From an uncultured Pelagibacteraceae bacterium (GTDB lineage: Bacteria; Pseudomonadota; Alphaproteobacteria; Pelagibacterales; Pelagibacteraceae), in contig CACDXO010000005.1 in NCBI GenBank assembly GCA_902556825.1, forward strand, positions 1 to 42,004: a stretch of DNA of 42,004 nucleotides, in the 5' to 3' direction. Shown here piece by piece: positions 7,631 to 15,581 of the stretch. The position numbers and the translations under genes were made by a program. Under the pieces are notes generated by a model, which searched no databases, had not been told where the DNA came from, and was given only the letters and a program-made list of their open reading frames with translations. Positions within the stretch are counted from its first letter, which is position 1. Each line of letters opens with the position of its first letter.

Positions 7631-7867
7631 AAGTCCGCATTTCTCCCTTTATAATAATAACCTAATTAAATAGAGAGTTTCTCATAAATCAAATTAAAAA
7701 TATCATATTTTTTTTAGTTATATTTTTTAGAAGGTTTATAAACTATTATTTTCAACGAAAAAAAAAGTTTTAATATTAAAATACAATCTTTGGTAGAAAT
7801 TATTTTTAAACTTAAATTAAAATAATAATTTTATTTCGAGAAACATTTAATAATTATAATATGAAGA
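7631..7867. promoter_or_regulatory. Divergent intergenic region between rhodopsin operon and parA operon
   Basis: 237 bp of extremely AT-rich DNA separate the first genes of two divergent operons, so promoters for both must lie here or very near. I see many TATAAT-like tracts but cannot single out a promoter. No convincing gene, hairpin with a GC stem, or operator palindrome is visible. Confidence 0.45.
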
Positions 7868-8506
7868 ATGCTCTCTAAAGTTATAACTATTTCACAACAA
7901 AAAGGCGGAACAGGTAAAACAACTTTGGCTGTTCATTTGGCTATGGGATTTATAAAATATCACAACTTTAAAGTAGCGGTTATTGATACTGATCCACAAG
8001 GAAGTCTTGGAAAATGGTTTATGATAAGATCAGAAAACAAAATAGCAAATGATAATTTAACTTTTAAAACTGCAAGTTTATGGGGTGCGCAATACGAGTC
8101 TAAAACTTTAAAAAAAGACCACGATGTTGTTATTATTGATACACCTCCAAAAATAGAATCTGATGCTCGTCCTTCAATAGAAGCTTCTGACTTAGTGTTG
8201 ATCCCCATGAGTCCATCTCATGTAGATTTTTGGGCTACTGAAGCAATTATAGATATTGCAAAAAAAGCAAATAAAAAAATAATGATACAAATAAATAGAG
8301 CTAACCAAAGATCAAAACTTATTATTAAAACAAATGATTATATAAAGAGTCTAAATGTGCCATCGGTAGAAACAATTATTGGCAATAGACAAATTTATGC
8401 ATCATCTATGGGGGAAGGAAAAACTGCAATTGAAAAACAAAGAAAAGGCAGTGCTGTAGATGAAATAAAAAAACTTTCAGATCAAATTCTATCAGAATTA
8501 AACTAG
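7868..8506 (+). CDS. ParA/MinD-like deviant Walker ATPase, orphan
   Basis: 212 aa. The deviant Walker A motif QKGGTGKTT (11-19) has signature Lys12 and Lys17, and HDVVIIDTPP is the second ATPase motif. It is short compared with plasmid or chromosomal ParA (about 250 aa or more) and lacks an N-terminal DNA-binding extension. No ParB or parS-like repeat is visible nearby, and the next gene starts 2 bp after its stop, so it heads a metabolic operon. Such orphan ParA proteins can position cellular cargo rather than DNA; the cargo here is unknown. The ribosome site is weak. Confidence 0.88.
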   Translation: MLSKVITISQQKGGTGKTTLAVHLAMGFIKYHNFKVAVIDTDPQGSLGKWFMIRSENKIANDNLTFKTASLWGAQYESKTLKKDHDVVIIDTPPKIESDARPSIEASDLVLIPMSPSHVDFWATEAIIDIAKKANKKIMIQINRANQRSKLIIKTNDYIKSLNVPSVETIIGNRQIYASSMGEGKTAIEKQRKGSAVDEIKKLSDQILSELN

Positions 8507-8508
8507 TA

Positions 8509-8976
8509 ATGTCCCTTCTTCTGAAAACTACGAAAATAATAAATGATTGGACTGATTACAACGGTCACATGAATTTATCTTATTATATTTTGGTGTTTGA
8601 CAAAGGTGCAGAAGTAATTTTATCAAAATTTAAAATGGGTGAGCATGCTGCAAAAACAGAAAAAAAAAGTACAATGGTTGTAGAAACTCATACTACATAT
8701 AACAATGAAGTAAAAGAAGGAGAAGAAGTTGATGTTTTTATTTCTAATTTTGATCACGACAAAAAAAGATTGCATTACAAATTAGAAATGTATGAAAAAA
8801 GTAAAAAGATTTTGTCCGCTACAACTGAAGTTTTATCTTTGTATATTGATCTAAATCATAGAAAAGTTGCTGAATTTGAAGAAGAAAAACTAAAGATAAT
8901 GGACCAATTTATCAAAGAAAATAAATCAAAATTTAAAATTGATAACTTGCAATTTTCAAATAAACTTAAAAAATAA
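8509..8976 (+). CDS. Hot-dog fold acyl-CoA thioesterase
   Basis: 155 aa. The motif DYNGHMN (16-22) is the helix-start signature of 4-hydroxybenzoyl-CoA-type and carnitine-pathway (betainyl-CoA) thioesterases, followed by the long hot-dog helix YYILVFDKGAEVIL and a strand region around MVVETHTTYNNEVKEGEEV. The reaction would be hydrolysis of an acyl-CoA to free acid and CoA in the cytoplasm. It begins 2 bp after parA and ends 16 bp before the TauD-like gene. Link to trimethylammonium compounds is a guess based on motif similarity and on the choline-dehydrogenase-like gene downstream. Confidence 0.8.
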   Translation: MSLLLKTTKIINDWTDYNGHMNLSYYILVFDKGAEVILSKFKMGEHAAKTEKKSTMVVETHTTYNNEVKEGEEVDVFISNFDHDKKRLHYKLEMYEKSKKILSATTEVLSLYIDLNHRKVAEFEEEKLKIMDQFIKENKSKFKIDNLQFSNKLKK

Positions 8977-8992
8977 TTAAAACAAAATAGAC

Positions 8993-9826
8993 ATGGAAGT
9001 AAAATTATTATCAGGTGCTTTAGGAGCAGAAATTCAAGGTATAGACCTTACAGATACGTCTGACAAAAATTTTGATAAAATAAATAATTTATTGTTGGAT
9101 CATAAAGTTATTTTTTTTAGGGATCAGCCTTTAACAACTGATCAACATATTGCAATTGCTAAAAAATTTGGTCCATTAGAAACTCATGCTTATGTTAAGG
9201 GTATAAAAGACTATCCAGAAATCGTAAGAATTATAAAAGCTGAAGATGAAAAAAATCAATGGGGTGAGAATTGGCACAGCGATGTAAGTTATAATTTTAA
9301 ACCTACTAAAGCTGTAATACTTAAATCTATTAAAATTCCTCCAGTTGGCGGGGATACTTGTTTCTCTAATATGGAGCTTGCCTGGGAAACTTTGGATGAA
9401 AAAATAAAAGATAAAATTAAAGATAAAAAAGCAATTCATAGCTCTCTAGGTGCAGAATTTTTTATAAAAAATTATAAAAAAATGGAAGGTAATAATAAAA
9501 AAAATTATGATGAATATTCTAACGAACATCCAATTGTAAGAACTCATCCAGAAACTGGAAAAAAAATTTTGTATGTTAATTGGACATATACCAAAGAAAT
9601 AATTGGTATGGATAAAGAAGAAAGCGATGAAGTTTTAAAACAAATTTTTGAACATCAGGCAAGACTTGATTTAACTTGTAGATTTAACTGGACAGAAAAT
9701 GCAGTTTGCATTTGGGATAATAGAAGTGTTATTCATTATGCAATAGCAGATTTTTATCCAGGAAAAGGTCTTGGCTATGAAAGAGTAATGGATAGAATTG
9801 CTATTGAAGGAGACAATCCTCAATAA
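8993..9826 (+). CDS. TauD/TfdA-family 2-oxoglutarate/Fe(II) dioxygenase
   Basis: 277 aa, the usual TauD length. The facial triad is His95-x-Asp97 (in ENWHSDVSYN) and His248 (in NRSVIHYA), with Arg264 (GYERVMDR) placed to bind 2-oxoglutarate. The N-terminus GAEIQGIDLTD and the block FFRDQPLTTDQHIAIAKKFGP are typical of the family. It hydroxylates a carbon next to a sulfonate, phosphonate, carboxylate or similar group. The next gene, 3 bp away, is a PhnZ-like HD oxygenase; known phosphonate pathways (PhnY-PhnZ, TmpA-TmpB) pair a 2OG hydroxylase with exactly such an enzyme, so an organophosphonate is a reasonable candidate substrate. Confidence 0.9.
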   Translation: MEVKLLSGALGAEIQGIDLTDTSDKNFDKINNLLLDHKVIFFRDQPLTTDQHIAIAKKFGPLETHAYVKGIKDYPEIVRIIKAEDEKNQWGENWHSDVSYNFKPTKAVILKSIKIPPVGGDTCFSNMELAWETLDEKIKDKIKDKKAIHSSLGAEFFIKNYKKMEGNNKKNYDEYSNEHPIVRTHPETGKKILYVNWTYTKEIIGMDKEESDEVLKQIFEHQARLDLTCRFNWTENAVCIWDNRSVIHYAIADFYPGKGLGYERVMDRIAIEGDNPQ

Positions 9827-9829
9827 GAA

Positions 9830-10366
9830 ATGCATATATTAGATAAAATTATTTCTAATTTTAAAAATAACAAATCCCTCTATATCGGTGAAAAAATCAC
9901 AATCTCTGAACATATGATTCAATCTGCTATGTTGGCTGAAAAAGCTAAATCTAAAGATCTTTTAGTTTGTTCTTGTTTGCTTCATGATTATGGACATTTT
10001 ATTATTGAAGATCCTGATGAGTTAGTAAAAAACAATAAAGATGGTAACCATGAAAGTATAGGTTATGAATATCTTAAAAATTTTTTTAAAAAAGAAGTAG
10101 TTGAACCAATAAAATATCACGTACTGGCTAAAAGATACTTGGCTAGAAACAAAAGGTACTATAATCATCTTTCAAATGCATCAAAGGTAAGTTTAAAATT
10201 ACAAGGTGGTGTATTAAACAAAAAACAAAGTGATGAATTCGAAAAGATGCCATATTTTAAAAATGCAATAAAACTAAGAAAATTCGATGAATTAGCAAAA
10301 AAAGAAAATATAAAGATAAAAAATATTGATGAATATAAAAAATTATTAAATTCTCAACTTTTATGA
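9830..10366 (+). CDS. PhnZ/TmpB-like HD-domain mixed-valent di-iron oxygenase
   Basis: 178 aa, near the roughly 190 aa of PhnZ. Residues match PhnZ positions I recall at almost constant offset: Tyr18 and Glu21 (Y24, E27), His28 (H34), His52-Asp53 (H58-D59), His74 (H80), His97 (H104), Lys101 (K108) and Asp153 (D161). YIGE, AKRYL, LSNASK and LQGG are also shared. PhnZ and TmpB oxidatively cleave the C-P bond of 1-hydroxyphosphonates, releasing phosphate and a carboxylate. This family also includes myo-inositol oxygenase relatives, so another substrate is possible. The stop overlaps the start of the GMC gene (ATGA). Confidence 0.85.
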   Translation: MHILDKIISNFKNNKSLYIGEKITISEHMIQSAMLAEKAKSKDLLVCSCLLHDYGHFIIEDPDELVKNNKDGNHESIGYEYLKNFFKKEVVEPIKYHVLAKRYLARNKRYYNHLSNASKVSLKLQGGVLNKKQSDEFEKMPYFKNAIKLRKFDELAKKENIKIKNIDEYKKLLNSQLL

Positions 10367-11949
10367 AATTTGATTATATAATTATTGGCGCTGGATCAGC
10401 TGGCTGTGTTCTTTCAAATAGATTGTCAGAAAATCAAAACAACAAAGTTGCTGTGTTCGAAGCTGGAGGAACGAGTGATATTTGGAAAGTAAAAATGCCT
10501 CTAGCATTATTATATACAATGCATGATCCAAAATATAATTGGAAATACTATTCCGAACCAGAGCCAAATTTGAACAATAGAAGATTGTTTTGCCCTAGGG
10601 GTAAAATGATTGGAGGATGTTCTGCGCATAATGGAATGGTTTTTGTAAGAGGCAACAGAAATGATTATGAAAGATGGGAAAATTTTGGATTAAAGTCATG
10701 GTCTTACGAAAAAGTTTTGCCTTATTTTAAAAAAATTGAAACATGGTCTGGTGGAGAAAATCAATATCGAGGTTCATTGGGTCCTCTCCCAGTTAATCAA
10801 TCAAAAAATGACAATCCTTTATTTAAAGCTTTTATAAATTCAGCCTCAGAAGCTGGACATGTAGTAAACCCTGATATGAATGGAGAAAAACAAGAAGGAT
10901 TTGGAATGTTTGATACAACAATTCATGAAGGTCAAAGGGCTAGTGCTACAAAATATTATTTGAACCCTGCAAAACAAAGAAAAAATTTAAATATTTTTTC
11001 TAATTCATTTGTTGAAAAAATTATTTTTGATGGAAAAAAAGCAATAGGTATAGAAGTAAAAATAAAAAACAAAGTTGAAAAAGTTTATGCTGAAAAAGAA
11101 GTAATATTAAGTGGTGGTTCGATTAATTCACCTCAATTGCTAATGCTTTCAGGAATAGGTGATGCAGATCATTTAAAAGAGAAAGGAATTAATGTTGTTA
11201 ACGATGTCAAAGGTGTTGGCAAAAACCTTCAAGACCATTTGGAAACATATATTATGCAAGAATGTAAAACACCTGACACTCTTTACACTTATACAAAACT
11301 ATTTCCAAAAGTTTTAGCTGGTATTCAGTGGTTTTTATCTAAATCAGGTCCTTGTTCTAAATCTTTTTTAGAAGCTGGAGGTTTTGCAAAGTCTTCTCCT
11401 GAAAGAGAAATAGCAAACATACAATTTCATTTTTTTCCATCCTTTGTTATTGATCATGGTTTAGTTAACCCGAGCTCACATGGATATCAATTACACGCAA
11501 GTCCAAATCATCCTAAAAGCAGAGGATTAATAACTCTGAACTCTTCAAACCCTTATGATTATCCAAAAATATTATTTAATTATTTGGAAGATGAAGATGA
11601 TTTAAAACAAACTAGAGAATGCATTCATGTTGCAAGAAAAATCTTATCTCAACCTTCTTTAGCAAAACATTCTGGAAAAGAAGTTGGACCGGGTTCTGAT
11701 AAGCAAAGTGATGATGAATTGGATGAATATATTAGATCTAAGGCTGAAACTGCTTATCACCCATGCGGTACTTGCAAAATGGGTATTGATGAAATGGCGG
11801 TAGTTGATGAAAATTTAAAAGTTAAAGGAATACAGAATCTAAGAGTTGTAGACGCTTCTGTTATGCCAGAAATTCCAAGTGCAAACCTAAATGCCCCTAC
11901 TCTAATGATAGCCGAAAAAGCTTCTGAATTAATCTTAAATAATATTTAA
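10363..11949 (+). CDS. GMC-family FAD oxidoreductase, choline dehydrogenase-like
   Basis: 528 aa, typical GMC length. The N-terminal FAD-binding motif GAGSAG (9-14) with Glu33 for the ribose, the second signature around LSGGSINSPQLLMLSGIG, and the C-terminal YHPCGTCKMG (His466) and SANLNAP (Asn510) give the catalytic His-Asn pair of this family. These enzymes oxidise alcohols to aldehydes, as BetA does with choline. No signal peptide. The start codon overlaps the stop of the PhnZ-like gene by 4 bp, so it is the last member of the parA operon. Substrate is uncertain; choline-like or hydroxy-phosphonate-derived alcohols fit the context. Confidence 0.9.
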   Translation: MKFDYIIIGAGSAGCVLSNRLSENQNNKVAVFEAGGTSDIWKVKMPLALLYTMHDPKYNWKYYSEPEPNLNNRRLFCPRGKMIGGCSAHNGMVFVRGNRNDYERWENFGLKSWSYEKVLPYFKKIETWSGGENQYRGSLGPLPVNQSKNDNPLFKAFINSASEAGHVVNPDMNGEKQEGFGMFDTTIHEGQRASATKYYLNPAKQRKNLNIFSNSFVEKIIFDGKKAIGIEVKIKNKVEKVYAEKEVILSGGSINSPQLLMLSGIGDADHLKEKGINVVNDVKGVGKNLQDHLETYIMQECKTPDTLYTYTKLFPKVLAGIQWFLSKSGPCSKSFLEAGGFAKSSPEREIANIQFHFFPSFVIDHGLVNPSSHGYQLHASPNHPKSRGLITLNSSNPYDYPKILFNYLEDEDDLKQTRECIHVARKILSQPSLAKHSGKEVGPGSDKQSDDELDEYIRSKAETAYHPCGTCKMGIDEMAVVDENLKVKGIQNLRVVDASVMPEIPSANLNAPTLMIAEKASELILNNI

Positions 11950-11952
11950 ATT

Positions 11953-12462
11953 TTATTTTTTACACTCTCCAATTGATCCTAGTCCACATTTTTTGCCATC
12001 AGCCCAAGTAGCATTATTTAGATTAGATCCTTCGAAATTTGCATTTGTAATATTTGCGGCTGTAAAATTAGCTTCAAATAAATTACTATCTTTAAAATTA
12101 GCTTCAATTAATGAGGCGCCTTGAAAATTTGCTCTTGTTAAATTAGCACTAGTAAAATTAGTTTTTTCAAAATTTGCACCCTGTAAGTTAGACTCATATA
12201 AATTTGCTCTAATGAAAGATGACTCTGAAAATGTTCCAAATGCTAAGATTGAATTCATCATAATACTTTTGTCAAAATTTACTTGAATAAACCCTGCAAA
12301 AGATAAGTTTGAGTTTGGTAAATAACTACCTTGCAAATCTTGCCCATCAGAAAATCTACAATTAGTATAATCCACACCGTCAGCCAATGAGTCGTCACAC
12401 CCAGCATTTACATTGCCTGAAGCTAGCAAACTTAATAATAAGAAAAATAATATTCTTCTCAT
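11953..12462 (-). CDS. Secreted pentapeptide-repeat protein
   Basis: 169 aa. A clear signal peptide (MRRILFFLLLSLLASGNVNA) is followed by about 20 pentapeptide repeats of the A(N/S)(L/F)xx kind between about 45 and 155, for example ANLYESNLQGANFEK. Such repeats fold as a right-handed quadrilateral beta-helix. Cys residues near both ends of the mature protein (C22, C36 and two near the C-terminus) could form disulfides in the periplasm. It converges with the GMC gene (3 bp apart) and is divergent from the amidinotransferase gene. Function unknown. Confidence 0.88.
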   Translation of the reverse strand: MRRILFFLLLSLLASGNVNAGCDDSLADGVDYTNCRFSDGQDLQGSYLPNSNLSFAGFIQVNFDKSIMMNSILAFGTFSESSFIRANLYESNLQGANFEKTNFTSANLTRANFQGASLIEANFKDSNLFEANFTAANITNANFEGSNLNNATWADGKKCGLGSIGECKK

Positions 12463-12509
12463 TTTTTTTATTTAAGTTGATAATTATAAGTCATATAAGT
12501 TGATTATAT

Positions 12510-13622
12510 ATGAAAAATACTATTGTTAATAGTTGGAATGAATGGGACCCTTTAAAACATGTAATTGTTGGAAGGGCAGATAATTGCTGTATTCCAGCAC
12601 CTGAACCTGCAGTGGATGTGAAAATTCCTCCTGACTCAGTTATGAAAGGTAAGCATGGCAGAAGAACTCAGGACTCTATAGATAAAGCAAATGAACTTTT
12701 AGATAAATTTGTAAAAACTTTAGAAAGTCGAGGGATAAGAGTTGATAGACCAACTCCTTTAAAATTTGATGAAAAAATTGGTACGCCTGACTGGAAAGCT
12801 GAACATATGTTTGGATGTATGCCATCGAGAGATGTGATTATTACTGTTGGAAAAGAAATGTTAGAAGCAACTATGAGTTTTCGATGTAGATGGTTTGAAT
12901 ATTTAGCTTATAGACCATTGATACAAAAATACTTCATGGAAGATCCAAATATGAAACATGAATCTGCTCCTAAACCTAGGTTGACAGATAAAGATTACCA
13001 TAAAAATTATTTGTCAGATGAAGTAAGTATTGAACAACGATTGGAGTGGGCTGAAAAAAAATATTTTGTGACAACTGAAGAGGAACCTCTTTTTGATGCT
13101 GCAGATATTTTAAGGTTTGGCAAAGACTTAATTGTTCAACATGGTTTTACTACAAATTTAAAAGGTATAGATTGGTTAAAAAGACATTTTCCTGACCATC
13201 GTGTTCATACTGTAAATTTTCCAGGAGATCCTTACCCTATTCATATAGATGCAACTTTCACACCTATCAGACCTGGTCTAATATTAAACAACCCTGTGAG
13301 AAAACTTCCTAAAGAGCAAAGAAAACTTTTTGAAGATAACGATTGGGAAATTATTGAAGCAGCACAACCAGCACATAATTCTCCACCTCCTCTTACTTAT
13401 TATTCAATATGGTTATCAATGAATATTTTAGTTTTAGATCCAAAAACAGTATGTGTAGAAAAAAGTGAAGTATATCAAGCTGAGCAACTTGATAAACTAG
13501 GTATGGAAGTTTTACCTGTAGATTTTAGGGAAGCTTATGGGTTTGGTGGAAGTTTGCATTGTAGTACAACCGATGTTTATAGAGAAGGTGACTTGCAAGA
13601 TTATTTTCCTAAGCAAAAATAA
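12510..13622 (+). CDS. Glycine amidinotransferase (AGAT)-family enzyme
   Basis: 370 aa. It resembles vertebrate L-arginine:glycine amidinotransferase over its length. The triad is Asp196 (FDAAD), His245 (HIDATF) and Cys351 (GGSLHCSTTD); D196-to-H245 spacing is 49 residues, the same as D254-H303 in human AGAT, with Cys407 as the third residue there. The N-terminal WNEWDPLKHVIVG and MPSRD are also family marks. The enzyme would move an amidino group from arginine to glycine or another amine, giving guanidinoacetate and ornithine. Bacterial relatives also act on inosamine phosphates and other amines, so the acceptor is uncertain. It stands alone after a short divergent spacer; a DMT exporter gene follows 39 bp later. 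Confidence 0.88.
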   Translation: MKNTIVNSWNEWDPLKHVIVGRADNCCIPAPEPAVDVKIPPDSVMKGKHGRRTQDSIDKANELLDKFVKTLESRGIRVDRPTPLKFDEKIGTPDWKAEHMFGCMPSRDVIITVGKEMLEATMSFRCRWFEYLAYRPLIQKYFMEDPNMKHESAPKPRLTDKDYHKNYLSDEVSIEQRLEWAEKKYFVTTEEEPLFDAADILRFGKDLIVQHGFTTNLKGIDWLKRHFPDHRVHTVNFPGDPYPIHIDATFTPIRPGLILNNPVRKLPKEQRKLFEDNDWEIIEAAQPAHNSPPPLTYYSIWLSMNILVLDPKTVCVEKSEVYQAEQLDKLGMEVLPVDFREAYGFGGSLHCSTTDVYREGDLQDYFPKQK

Positions 13623-13661
13623 TTTTATCTTAATCTTAATAATTCTGTGATATATGGGCTA

Positions 13662-14612
13662 ATGTCCAAAAAAAATAATAATCCCAGAGGAATAATTCTA
13701 ATACTGATATCAATGATGGTTTTTTCAGTACAAGACGGGATTATGAAATATATTTTTAATTTTGTTTCACTTTATGAAGTTTATTTAATAAGAACTTTGG
13801 TTAGCTTCGGGCTTATTTTAACATTTTTAAAATTAAAAAAGGAAAAAATAGTATTTAAAACTCAATATCCTCTCTTAACTTTTTGTCGTGTGATTCTTTT
13901 CTTTTTTGGATTTAGCTCTTTTTATATTTCATTAACTGTTTTGCCTTTAGGATTTGCAACAGCCTTGTTTTTCGTTACCCCTTTTTTAATTACAATATTT
14001 GCACATTTCTTTTTAAAAGAAGAGATAGGAATAAGAAGATGGTCTGCAGTGGTTGTCGGCTTTATTGGTGTATACATAACATTAAATCCTGATTTTAATA
14101 ATTTTAATTATCTAAGTTTATTACCAATTTTGTGTGCATTTTGTTATTCGTTATCAATGATAATTATAAAAAAAACCTCTAAGAAAGATAGTGTTTACAC
14201 TCAAACATTTACTTTTTATTTTGGAGCAATAATTTTTAGTACTATTTTCTATTTTTTAATTGGAGATGGGCAATATAATACTTCAGATCATCCAGCTTCC
14301 CAATTTATCTTTAGAGAATGGTTTGTAGACTTAGAATCTAGTATATTATTTATGGCTACAACTGGATTGACAGCTACTGTAGCTTTTCTTCTTTTATTTA
14401 CCGCTTACAGCATAGCATCTCCTGCAGTAGTTTCTCCTTTCGAATATTCAATATTGTTATGGTCACCGTTAATAGGTTGGATATATTTTAATGAGATACC
14501 AAACTTAAATACAGTCATTGGAATACTAATAATTGTCTCTAGTGGTATTTATATTTTTATGCGTGAAAAAGCCCAAGAACAATTAATTGCTACTGAAAAA
14601 CCACTAAGATAA
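13662..14612 (+). CDS. EamA/DMT-family transporter
   Basis: About 316 aa with ten predicted membrane helices in two EamA halves, the usual drug/metabolite transporter layout. I chose the ATG at 13662 (MSKKNNNPRG) because the longer frame would need a GTG five codons earlier with no ribosome site; neither start has a strong one. Basic residues precede the first helix, ISMMVFSVQDGIMKYIF. DMT proteins export or exchange amino acids, nucleotides and other metabolites. It lies between the amidinotransferase and a 2OG oxygenase that begins at the next base after its stop codon. Substrate unknown. Confidence 0.88.
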   Translation: MSKKNNNPRGIILILISMMVFSVQDGIMKYIFNFVSLYEVYLIRTLVSFGLILTFLKLKKEKIVFKTQYPLLTFCRVILFFFGFSSFYISLTVLPLGFATALFFVTPFLITIFAHFFLKEEIGIRRWSAVVVGFIGVYITLNPDFNNFNYLSLLPILCAFCYSLSMIIIKKTSKKDSVYTQTFTFYFGAIIFSTIFYFLIGDGQYNTSDHPASQFIFREWFVDLESSILFMATTGLTATVAFLLLFTAYSIASPAVVSPFEYSILLWSPLIGWIYFNEIPNLNTVIGILIIVSSGIYIFMREKAQEQLIATEKPLR

Positions 14613-15581
14613 ATGACAAAAAATATAATCCCTACAATAAATATTTCTTCAATAGTAAAAAATGGTTATGAAAGCCAAAGTTCAATTAAAATAATAAATA
14701 AAATTAAAAAAGCTTGTATTGATATAGGTTTTTTTCAGGTAACTGGCCACGGCATAAGTCAAAAAAAAATAAAAAATATTTGCAATGTAGGAAATAAATT
14801 TTTCAATTCATCTGATAAAAATAAAAGAAAACTTTCACCAAAAAAATGGAATTCCAAAAATAAAAATATTTATAGAGGATATTTTCCAAATGATGTGAAT
14901 GGAAAAGAAGGCTTAGATATTGGTGATTTAAAAGTTACAAAAAAATATGCCAATAATACTAAAAATCAATATATTGAGTATATTGATCTAAATAAATCTA
15001 TAGATAAAAGTTCAATAAAAATATTATCAAAATATTTTGATGATATTTATGATTTATGTGAAATTCTATTTCAAGGAATAATCAAGCTTTACAATAAAGA
15101 TATTAAAATTTCAAAAAATGCATTTTCAAGGTATAAAACTTTAAGTACTTTAAGATTTAACTACTATCCTAATCAATCAAAACCTATTGAGATATCAAAA
15201 CAAGACGGTGTCGCTCTTGGATGTGAAACTCATGTAGATAGTGGGATATTTACAGTTCTTTATCAGGATAAAAAAGGTGGTCTACAAGTACAGAATAGAA
15301 AAAATCAAAAATGGTATGATGTTCCATTTAATAAAAATGCCTTAGTAGTAAATACTGGAAGAGCGTTAGAATTCTTAAGTAAAGGAAAATTTAAAGCAAC
15401 AAACCACCGTGTGCTTTGGAATAAAAAAAAGAGAATGTCTATACCTTTCTTTTTTGAACCATCTTATGATTTTAAAATGAATAAATCTTATTTAAATGGT
15501 TCAAAATCAAATAATAAAGGTTTGATTTATGAAAAATTTTTAAACCTTTCTCTTAAAAAATTTATTGAATATCAAAGATAG
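14613..15581 (+). CDS. 2OG-Fe(II) oxygenase, isopenicillin-N-synthase-like
   Basis: 322 aa. The N-terminal DIOX region has GFFQVTGHGIS (39-49). The C-terminal jelly roll carries His207-x-Asp209 (ETHVDSGIF), His265 (ATNHRV) and Arg274-x-Ser276 (RMSIPFF), the complete HxD...H and RxS set of this family. Lys- and Asn-rich stretches reflect the AT-rich genome. It starts directly after the transporter stop, so the two are probably one transcript. Its 3' end overlaps the convergent TRAP permease gene by 10 bp. The family hydroxylates, desaturates or closes rings on diverse small molecules; the substrate cannot be told from sequence. Confidence 0.9.
   Translation: MTKNIIPTINISSIVKNGYESQSSIKIINKIKKACIDIGFFQVTGHGISQKKIKNICNVGNKFFNSSDKNKRKLSPKKWNSKNKNIYRGYFPNDVNGKEGLDIGDLKVTKKYANNTKNQYIEYIDLNKSIDKSSIKILSKYFDDIYDLCEILFQGIIKLYNKDIKISKNAFSRYKTLSTLRFNYYPNQSKPIEISKQDGVALGCETHVDSGIFTVLYQDKKGGLQVQNRKNQKWYDVPFNKNALVVNTGRALEFLSKGKFKATNHRVLWNKKKRMSIPFFFEPSYDFKMNKSYLNGSKSNNKGLIYEKFLNLSLKKFIEYQR

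Noticed and set aside
7623-7640. Five-codon frame (MRTYE) overlapping the rhodopsin start as a possible leader peptide.
   Set aside because: The GGGAG site is only 2 nt from its ATG, too close for good initiation, and the frame is too short to judge.
7868-8506. ParA gene as sign of a plasmid or phage partition locus.
   Set aside because: No ParB, no iteron or parS repeats, no replication gene, and it is fused by spacing to a metabolic operon.
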